Shown here: in pieces, positions 43,754 to 51,076 of the stretch
How the letters are laid out: the number at the start of each line of letters is the position of its first letter
Position numbering within the stretch: position 1 is the stretch's first letter
From: DATFDN01 sp963767645
Lineage (GTDB): Bacteria; Pseudomonadota; Alphaproteobacteria; Acetobacterales; Acetobacteraceae
Direction: 5' to 3'
Length of the DNA: 64,000 bases
NCBI GenBank assembly: GCA_963767645.1
Contig: CAVYEW010000004.1
Location: 248,001 to 312,000 of the forward strand
Made by a program: the position numbers and the translations under genes
Notes under the pieces: generated by a model
Databases searched by the model: none
What the model saw: only the letters and a program-made list of their open reading frames with translations
Told to the model about the DNA's origin: nothing

Positions 43754-45524
43754 TCAGCTGAACCCGAGCATGGCCGCGAACACCGCAAGACCGGCAGTGA
43801 TCCAAGCCACGTAATCACCGACGATCCCGCTATGCAGGCGGGTAATGGCGCGGAACACGGGGGCGCTCAACCGATCCGTCCCGCTCACCAGCCATGCCGG
43901 CAGCCGATCCCGCCATAGATCATAGGCGGCGATTATAAGCGACAGCCCAAGCGAGAGCCAGGGCAGGAATCGATGCGGCGGTTCGAGCAGCGGCACCGGT
44001 GTCCCGGCCAGTCCGGAAACCGCCAGGAAACTGCGTGCGCTCGCCCGTGCCACGGCGCGCACCCCATCGCTCCAAATGAGCGCTGCGCCCAGCAGCACAA
44101 TCGCCGGGGACAGCATCAGCCAGAGCGGACGATCTTCCGGCTCGCGTTCGTTCTCGTGCGGCGCCTCCTCCTCCTCGCCGGGTTGGGAACCAAGGCCGGC
44201 AAAGACCCTGCCCGCTGCTCGCAGGACCGCAGCCCCGGTCAGTCCGGTCCCCAGCACCAGCGGCGCCGCTAGCCAGGAGAGCCCGGAGCCCGTTCCCGCC
44301 GCGTCGATCAGGCCTGCGCCCTGGTCCATGACACCGACCGGCAGCCCGCCAAGCAGAAGCCCTCCCAGACAGCAGGCGAGGCCCGCCGGCCACAGCGCAC
44401 GCCCCTTGCCGCGCAGGACGAGGGCGTCGACGCTGCCCAGCCGCGCAAGAAGGATGCCGGCGATCATGAACAAGGCCGCCTTCACCATGCCATGCCCGAT
44501 CAGATAGGCCAGGAACCCCGCGATCCCGGCCGGCGTCAGCAGCGCCAAGGCCATCAGCAGCACGCCCATGTGCGAGATCGTGGAGAATGCGAGCAGCCGT
44601 TTGAGATGCCGCTGCTCCAGGGCGGCCATCCCGCCAAGAATCGCCGTCAGCGCCCCCAACCACAGCAGCAGCCCATGCACGAGGCGCTGCACCCCGGGAT
44701 CGGGCAGGAACACCGTCCAGACCAGCCGCATGAGGCCGAACAGGGCGAGCGGCACCATGATCCCCGAGAACATCACCGAGAGCGGGCTCGGCGCGACGGC
44801 GTGGGCATCCCCCAGCCAGAAATGCAGCGGCATCATCGCGCCCTTGATCAGCAGCGCCGCGGCGATCATGCAGAAAGCCGCCGCGACCACCGGCGAGTTC
44901 GGGGCGTCCCGCACGAACGACTCCAGCGCGCCGAAGTCCAGCGCCTCCGCCGGCGCGTACAGCAGGCCGATTCCGCCCAGCATGAGGAAGCTGCCGATCC
45001 CGTTGGTAACAGTGAAGGTGAGCGCGCCCTCCAGCGCCAATTCGTTCAGCGCATATGCCGTCAGAGCGAAGGCGGTGACGCTCATGGCCTCGAACCAGAC
45101 GAACATGTTGAAGAGATCATGGGTCAGGGCGAAGCCGATCATCGCCGCCATGAACACCAGCATCATTGCGTGGAACTCGGTCCCCACCTCGGCGAAGAAG
45201 CCCCAGGCGAAGATCAGCGTCAGCGCCGTCAACGCCGCCGTGAACAAGGCCAGCAGCGCGCCTGCCTGGCCGATCACGAAGGCGATCCCGATCACTTGGC
45301 CCTGCTGCGGCGCCCATCCGCCGAACCAGTAGGTGATTCGGTCCGGCGGCTGCCTCACGCAGCAGGAGCGCGCAGGCTGCGGAAGCGAATAACGCGGCGA
45401 GCAAGGCCACTATGTCGGGCCCGCGGCCTGGCAGCAGCCGATTGACGAGGAGCAGCACGCCGGCCACCGCCAGCGGCAACGCGACCGGCAGCGGAGGAAG
45501 GGCGCTCCCGAGAACGCCGGTCAT
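43754..45524 (-). pseudogene. Mrp/Mnh antiporter subunit D (ND2/ND4-like), frameshifted
   Basis: The N-terminal part starts at the ATG at 45524 (MTGVLGSALPPLPVALPLAV) and reads through FASAACALLLREAAAG in one frame. From about 45345 homology continues in another frame as RITYWFGGWAPQQGQVIG and runs to 43754. The larger part has the ND-family segments SGIMVPLALFGLMRL, FSTISHMGVLLMAL and KAALFMIAGILLARLG. The downstream piece has a possible GTG at 45358, but that would lose the first two helices. The start overlaps the subunit C stop (ATGA). In the family this subunit is part of the proton-translocating core. Confidence 0.85.
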
Positions 45525-45877
45525 CGACGCATCGGCCGCAACTCATCCGGGTCGAGGGTTCCCCGCTTCCGGTGCAGCTTCAGGGCGAGGGCGAGCAACA
45601 GCGCGGTAATGGCGGCGCTCACCACGATATCCGTCAGTACCAGCGCCTGCACCACGGGATCGACGGCCGGCGTGCCTGGCTGATGATCGTAGAAGATCGG
45701 CGCTCCCGCACCCCACCGGAACCCCGCCGCCAAAAGCAGGACATAGGTGGAGGACTGCCCCACCGACATGCAGCCGATCAGGTGGACGTAATGCTTGCTG
45801 GTGACCACGCCGTACAGGGCGATTGCGAACAGCCAGGCCGTCACCGCCCAGGGAAGCGCGTTCACCAGCGCCGTCAC
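45521..45877 (-). CDS. mrpC: Mrp/Mnh antiporter subunit C (NuoK-like)
   Basis: The product has 118 residues with three hydrophobic segments, as in NuoK/MnhC: AVTAWLFAIALYGVVTS, SSTYVLLLAAGFRWG and VVQALVLTDIVVSAAITALLLALAL. HLIGCMSVGQSSTYVLL and DPVVQALVLTDIVV are the MnhC signature. A GTG at 45877 overlaps the subunit B stop, and the ATG of subunit D overlaps its stop. The frame is intact, unlike its neighbours. Confidence 0.88.
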   Translation of the reverse strand: MTALVNALPWAVTAWLFAIALYGVVTSKHYVHLIGCMSVGQSSTYVLLLAAGFRWGAGAPIFYDHQPGTPAVDPVVQALVLTDIVVSAAITALLLALALKLHRKRGTLDPDELRPMRR

Positions 45878-46639
45878 CCCTCTTCGTCCCCCTCCTGGGC
45901 CGCACGGGTCTCCTTCAGGAACTCCACAAACAGGATTCCGAACCCGCCCGCGACCGCGAGCGCCACGGCCCAGTTGAGGATCAGGATCATGCCACCCGAC
46001 AAGAGGGCGCGGAGCTGCCCTGACGGCAGCACATTTTCCAGATAGCGGGCGCCGACGGCCATCGGCGCGAGACCCGCGACTGCGTACATGGCTGCCCCGC
46101 CGCCCTCCAGCGCATCGAGCATGCCGGTCCGCATCAGCCTGCGCCAAGCCGGGTAGCCCTCGCAGAGAAACAGGAGCAGCAGCCCCGAGGCGACGATCAC
46201 GCCGCCCTGGAATCCGCCCCCAGGCGTGAGCTGCGCGTGCAGTACCGACATAGATGCCGAAGACCATGGTCACGGGACCAAACAGGCGTCTCGTCAGAAC
46301 CAGCCCGTCGCTGCGCCCTGGGATGGAGCGACCGGGTGCCCGCGCGGGAGGATCGGCGGGAAAGTCCTCTCGGCGACTGCGCAGGAGAACCGCCGTGCCG
46401 GTGACGGCAGCGAACAGCATGATCTCCTCGCCCAGCGTATCGAAGCTCCGATAATCGAAATTGACCGCCGTCACCATGTTGGTCACGTGGCGTTGGATCG
46501 GCGTCAGCTGGTTGATCAGGTCGCCATACGGCAAGGGATGCGCGCCGAAGGCCGGCATGGCGGCAACAACGAAGGGCAGCGCCACCGCGATGCCTCCGAT
46601 CGAGACCAGGAACAGCAGCAGCCGGGCCGTCCGGGGCAC
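45874..46639 (-). pseudogene. Mrp/Mnh antiporter subunit B (MnhB domain), frameshifted
   Basis: The GTG at 46639 opens a frame with a membrane leader (TARLLLFLVSIGGIAVALPF) and the MnhB-type FDYRSFDTLGEEIMLFAA, ending normally in LFGPVTMVFGIYV. The hallmark HAQLTPGGGFQGGVIVASG continues in another frame from about 46245 and runs to 45874. One extra G near 46244-46250 (GTCGGTACTG) explains it. The original start follows the DUF4040 gene by three bases. Confidence 0.85.
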
Positions 46640-46642
46640 GGG

Positions 46643-46888
46643 TCAGTCAGGCCTTCGGTCGGTACGGATCGCCGCCAGGACCACCAGAAAAAGCAGCGGG
46701 ATGGCGGCGGTGCCGACGGCCAGCTCGGAATAGGCGACGTCGGGCGCCTGCAGCGCCAGAAACAGCAGCGCCAGCACGAGGCCGTTCGCGGCAATGGCCA
46801 GCACTTGGCGTCGCGGATCGCGCGTCAAGGCAACGCCGGCACCGGTTATGGCAATGAGAAGGAACAGAACGAACAGCAGGACCGTCAC
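46643..46888 (-). CDS. DUF4040/MbhD-like antiporter subunit
   Basis: The product has 81 residues and three hydrophobic segments. QAPDVAYSELAVGTAAIPL is the DUF4040 motif found in the C-terminal part of MrpA and in the stand-alone MbhD subunit. The GTG at 46888 overlaps the subunit G stop (GTGA). The frame is intact. In the family it supplies part of the ion path. Confidence 0.85.
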   Translation of the reverse strand: MTVLLFVLFLLIAITGAGVALTRDPRRQVLAIAANGLVLALLFLALQAPDVAYSELAVGTAAIPLLFLVVLAAIRTDRRPD

Positions 46889-47175
46889 GGTTCGGCTCCC
46901 TGCCGGTCGCGCCAGATCAGCGCACGCCCGATGGCGTGGGACAAACCTGCCCCGGACAGCAGCAGGCAGGCGAACAGGAACACCACCTTGACGACGGACG
47001 GCGAGCCGCCCTGGCTTGCGAACGCCGCCAGGATCACCGCCGGCCCCGCGGTGCTTGCGACGAATGTCGCGCAGTGCAGCCGGTCCAACGGGCCGCGCAG
47101 ACGGACGAAGCCGGCGCACGCGAGCCAGACCGAAAGCGTCGCCACCGCGAGCAACAGGTCGGCCAACACGGTCAC
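46885..47175 (-). CDS. mrpG: Mrp/Mnh antiporter subunit G
   Basis: The product has 96 residues with three hydrophobic segments. VRLRGPLDRLHCATFVASTAG is the MnhG signature (RxPD-x3-RxH-type region with a conserved His). The GTG at 47175 overlaps the end of subunit F, and its stop overlaps the DUF4040 start. The frame is intact. Confidence 0.87.
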   Translation of the reverse strand: MTVLADLLLAVATLSVWLACAGFVRLRGPLDRLHCATFVASTAGPAVILAAFASQGGSPSVVKVVFLFACLLLSGAGLSHAIGRALIWRDRQGAEP

Positions 47176-47434
47176 AGCCAGCGCTCCAGGAACAGTGCGA
47201 ACAGCAGCGTGCCCGGAAGCGACAGCAGCCCGAGCGTTAGTGCCAGGTCCAGAAACGAGGGCTGGCCGAAGGCGAAGCTCAACTCCACCAGCGCCCAGCA
47301 TGCGACGACCGAGGCCATCTGCAGGGCGGCCAGCCGGTGGCCGACGCCGCCGCGGAGCGCGGCGCCGACCGGCAGCGCCAGCGCGAGGATCGTGCGATGG
47401 CGGCGGCAAGCCAAGGCGGGCTCAGACCGGCCAT
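47172..47434 (-). pseudogene. Mrp/Mnh antiporter subunit F, frameshifted
   Basis: An ATG at 47434 with AAGGAGG upstream starts MAGLSPPWLAAAI. From about 47395 the family sequence continues in the next frame as TILALALPVGAALRGG, then HRLAALQMASVVACWALVEL, to the stop at 47172. The join lies in the run around CCGCCATCGCACG. The second frame also continues upstream into the end of subunit E, so a fused short product is conceivable but unlikely to be normal. About 88 residues when joined, as in MnhF. Confidence 0.7.
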
Positions 47435-47878
47435 TACGGTCCTCCTTGGGCGGTGCGGGAACCAGGCGGTGCATCAGCAGCGCCGCCTCGCCGGGCGCTG
47501 CCTGCTCAACGAAGCCGTTCGGCGCAATGGACGCCGCCAGAATCACCACCGCCCTTCGCCCGGCGGCCGCCTCGTCCCCTGCCAGAAAATCCTGTCGCTG
47601 GGTCAGGCCACACACCACCCCTGCCCGTGGTCGCACGGACCAGTGCGCCTGCAACGACTATCGTATCGCGCCAGGGACACCCCGATACGGCCGGCCAATC
47701 GGCCCCACGGCGTGACGAGCCGCATCGGACGAGTCCCTGTTTGGTGCAGATACACCTGCACCCCCACGCCAGTGACCGCCGCAAGGGCACCGGCGCACAG
47801 CTCCGCCCCGGTCGCCTGCCCGGCGAACAGCAGATAGAGCGCGAACAGCACCACCCAGGTCGCCAGCGACACCAGCAT
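47435..47878 (-). pseudogene. Mrp/Mnh antiporter subunit E, two frameshifts
   Basis: The ATG at 47878 begins MLVSLATWVVLFALYLLF, the first helix of MnhE, and runs through MRLVTPWGRLAGRIGVSLAR. Near 47668 homology moves to a second frame (RDTIVVAGALVRATTGRGG) and near 47610 to a third (LAGDEAAAGRRAVVILAASIAPNGF), whose end RLVPAPPKEDR is typical of MnhE. No single product covers the protein. First gene of the operon. Confidence 0.8.
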
Positions 47879-47948
47879 CGGGCACTCGCTTTCAAGGCTG
47901 GAACAATGCCCCTCTGCTCCGGTTTGCATCAAGCGGCTCGGACGGCGC

Positions 47949-50900
47949 TCAACGCCCGAAAATTCCCCTCAGGAACCCGGGCGTCAGCGCACTCAACGGA
48001 TTGACCCGCACCGCCGGATCGGCGAGAGGGCCGCTGGCGACATAGCGGGCGGCGATCACGCCGCCGCCCCTCTCTGGGCTGAACAGCCGGCCGACCAGCG
48101 GGAGACGGCCAAGCGCGGTATTCAGCATGTAGGCGGGAACGATCGTCCCCTCCAGGGCAAGGAGTTCCCTGTCGAAGTCGATGCGTCCCTTGGCGGTCAA
48201 TCCCAGCGATGCATTGAACGCGCGGGCATCGTCGAGCGTCAGCACGCCGTTGGCATAGACGAATGGCGCCGTGAGATGATCGAAGGTCATTCCTGGTCCC
48301 TCGACCGCCTGGACCAGCCCGAACAGCGTCATCGCCTGCAACACCTTGGCCAGCACCGGCGCCCCGCGCACCCTGAAACCATCGAGGGTCGCGACGCCGG
48401 ACAGCGGACGATCGGCACGCCGATCCAGGTAGCGGCCCGACACGGCCAGCCGGCCGCCATCGATCGTATCCACCGCGCCAAGGTCGCGCAGCACCGCACC
48501 GCCGTCTGCCGCTGTCGCCCGGACCGAGCGACCGGAGCGGTCGGAGGTGATAGAGACATCGACGGGCCGCCCCGGCCCAGTCAGGGCGGACAACCGTGCG
48601 GCTTGCAGGATACCCGCACTCTCCTCCACATGGAGCCGCAGATCGCTGGCCAGCCGCCCATGCGCAAGGACGACTTCGGCGAAGCTTGCATCGACCGTCC
48701 AATCCGGCCCATGCCCCGCCCCGGCATCGCGGCTCGCCCTGCCCCCACTTGCCGGGAGCGCGCCGGGGGGCGGCGCGAACCGGCCGGACAGGTCGAGCCG
48801 GGGGCCGGACAGGCTTGCCCGGATCATCCTGGCACCGTTGCCGATCCGGGCGAATCCCTGCCCCATTGTCCCGCCCAGGATGAGCCGGTCGAGCGTGAGG
48901 GCAACGTCGCCTCCCAATTCCAGCCTCGCAGCCCCGCGCACCTGGAGCCCGACGCCGTCGGCCTCGATCGTGTCGATCCGGCGCAATCGGCTGGCGCGGT
49001 CCAGGATCAGTCGGGCGCGCGCTGTTGCTGGACGGCCTGCGGGCTTGTGCCAGCCGAGCGGCGTTACCCGCAGCTCCGCATCCCGCAAGCCGGCCCGGAC
49101 ATCGATCTCCGAGGCGCCGTCGCGCCGCTGCGTATAGACGGCACTCAGATCGGCCGGTCCCGCCAGCACCTCGCCGGCGTCGAGCCCAGCCCTCGCCAAT
49201 TCCTGTGCTTCGGCCCGGCCGGTGACGGTGAAGCGCTGTTGCACCTGCCCCTGCGGTCCAGCCCGGAAATCCACCGCACCGGTGATGCGCGACGGAATGG
49301 CGGCCAGCCGGGCCGTTCCCGTGAGCGTCAGCCCGTCCCCGGTAGCGGCGATGGCAAAATCCCCATCATCCAGAGTCCGGCCAGCGACCAAATCGGCAAG
49401 ATGAAGGTCCGCAATATGCCCGCGCGCGTCCACGGAAACCTGATCCATGGTCACGCGGGCCTGAAGCGGCAGGGAGACCAGGATTCCCGCGGTGATCTGT
49501 CCGCGCGGTTCCTTCAGAGGCACTGGATGGATGGAGAGCAGATCGAGCCTTGGATGGGCAAGCAGGGCGAGCGCATTTGGAACGCTGCCGGCCACGTTGA
49601 CTCGGATAGCGGCGTTCTGGTCGGGCTGGGAAAGACCGGTGATGAGCACCCTTCCGCCCTCGACGGACAGCTCGCCTGCGCGAGTTTGCGCGGCCATCTG
49701 CTGCCCGGTTCCCAAATCCACCCGCAGCGTATCCTGGTCGACGAGTTGCAGCGCCGCCGCTGCATGCTCGACCGGCGGGATCGGCCGCAGCCAGTGGACG
49801 GTCAGGTTGGTTCCGGCCAGGCGCGCGCTTGCGCTGGTCATATGCAGCTCCGACAGCCCCGACATTGGTGCGGGCAGCGCCATGCCGAACTCGGCGTGTC
49901 CCCCCTGCGCCACGCCCGCGGTGACGTTCTCCAGCACCCAGTCTCGCGCTCCGCTGGCGAGGCCGACAGGCCAGAGGACGCGAAGATCGCCGAAGTCCAG
50001 CCGATCGAGGTCAAGCGCCACCTTCCCCATGGCGCCCGCCGGACCGAGCCGTGCTTCGCCGCGCGCGGTCAGGTGCGTATTCGGCTGGTCGGGGCGTGGT
50101 TGCAGGTCCAGGGTGGCCTCGGCGCGCGCCGAGGTGTCCGCTTGCCATGACCCCGCCACCCGCGCTCCCAGCACCGGGACGGGGGCATCGCCGGCTCGCA
50201 GACTGCCGGGCTGTGCGCGCAGCTCGAAGCGCAGGCTGGTCGGTGCGAGCGAGCCGTCCACCGTCAGATCCGCCTCGCCGCCCACAGGGGCGTCGAGCCG
50301 CGCGGCGGCCTCGCCGATCGGCGGCCAGATTGCCCCGAGCGCGGCCGGCCGCATCGGTTCCAGGGCAGCGTGCAGTGTGGCAGTGCCGGAGGGAGCCTGT
50401 ATTGCCCGTAGGGATGCTGCCACCCTCGCAGCGCCAAGCGTGGCGGCGATGGCGGCGCTGGCGTCCGCCCCGCCGTCGCCCTGCCGCGTCAGCTCCGCGT
50501 CCAGCCGGGATACGCTCCACCCCCGCGTCGGAGCCGAGATCCGGGCACCGCGTACCACGACCCGGCTGCCAAGCTTGCGGAGCAGTGATTGCCAGTCAGG
50601 CGTCTCCGCGCTCGCGGCCGCCGGGTGGCGCCCCTCGGGACGCAGCGTTGCCCTCGCATCGAGGAGGGCGATCGAGCGAGGGCGAAGCCGGCCCCGGAGC
50701 AGCGGCGCCAGTTCGAGCACGAGTTGCACGCGAGGGGCGTCGATGCGCAGTCCGGCGGCCGGATCGTCCACCGAGACATCCGCGAGGCGAATGTCGATGG
50801 GCGCCCCGAGGCCGGCGCGGAACCCCTCCCACGCCAGCGTGGCCCCGCCGATGCGGAAGTCGGCCGGAGCCGCCGCCGCCGATGCCTCGGCCTTGATGCG

Positions 50901-51059
50901 CGCGGCGAGCCAGGGCATGTCGATGGGATGCTCGGCCAACTGCCAGGCGAGCACGGCAAAGCCGCCGCCGGCCACCACCACGGAGCCCAGCACCAGCGCC
51001 AGCAGCACGCGCAGCACGGCCCAAATCCCGCGCGCCGCTTGACCGCTGAGCCGCCTCAC
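47949..51059 (-). CDS. AsmA/YhdP-type large periplasmic protein
   Basis: The product has about 1036 residues. One N-terminal membrane helix (VLLALVLGSVVVAGGGFAVLAW) is followed by about 1000 residues of beta-strand repeats. The C-terminal end carries the AsmA_2/YhdP landmarks: SGVATLDGFRVRGAPVLAKVLQAMTLFGLV, TAKGRIDFDRELLALEGTIVPAY and ARYVASGPLADPAVRVNPL. In E. coli YhdP and TamB-like proteins act as bridges for phospholipid transport to the outer membrane. The GTG at 51059 starts only 17 bases from the divergent glnE start. A shorter start nearer the helix is possible. Confidence 0.85.
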   Translation of the reverse strand: MRRLSGQAARGIWAVLRVLLALVLGSVVVAGGGFAVLAWQLAEHPIDMPWLAARIKAEASAAAAPADFRIGGATLAWEGFRAGLGAPIDIRLADVSVDDPAAGLRIDAPRVQLVLELAPLLRGRLRPRSIALLDARATLRPEGRHPAAASAETPDWQSLLRKLGSRVVVRGARISAPTRGWSVSRLDAELTRQGDGGADASAAIAATLGAARVAASLRAIQAPSGTATLHAALEPMRPAALGAIWPPIGEAAARLDAPVGGEADLTVDGSLAPTSLRFELRAQPGSLRAGDAPVPVLGARVAGSWQADTSARAEATLDLQPRPDQPNTHLTARGEARLGPAGAMGKVALDLDRLDFGDLRVLWPVGLASGARDWVLENVTAGVAQGGHAEFGMALPAPMSGLSELHMTSASARLAGTNLTVHWLRPIPPVEHAAAALQLVDQDTLRVDLGTGQQMAAQTRAGELSVEGGRVLITGLSQPDQNAAIRVNVAGSVPNALALLAHPRLDLLSIHPVPLKEPRGQITAGILVSLPLQARVTMDQVSVDARGHIADLHLADLVAGRTLDDGDFAIAATGDGLTLTGTARLAAIPSRITGAVDFRAGPQGQVQQRFTVTGRAEAQELARAGLDAGEVLAGPADLSAVYTQRRDGASEIDVRAGLRDAELRVTPLGWHKPAGRPATARARLILDRASRLRRIDTIEADGVGLQVRGAARLELGGDVALTLDRLILGGTMGQGFARIGNGARMIRASLSGPRLDLSGRFAPPPGALPASGGRASRDAGAGHGPDWTVDASFAEVVLAHGRLASDLRLHVEESAGILQAARLSALTGPGRPVDVSITSDRSGRSVRATAADGGAVLRDLGAVDTIDGGRLAVSGRYLDRRADRPLSGVATLDGFRVRGAPVLAKVLQAMTLFGLVQAVEGPGMTFDHLTAPFVYANGVLTLDDARAFNASLGLTAKGRIDFDRELLALEGTIVPAYMLNTALGRLPLVGRLFSPERGGGVIAARYVASGPLADPAVRVNPLSALTPGFLRGIFGR

Positions 51060-51076
51060 CGCCAGCCTGCGCCGGC

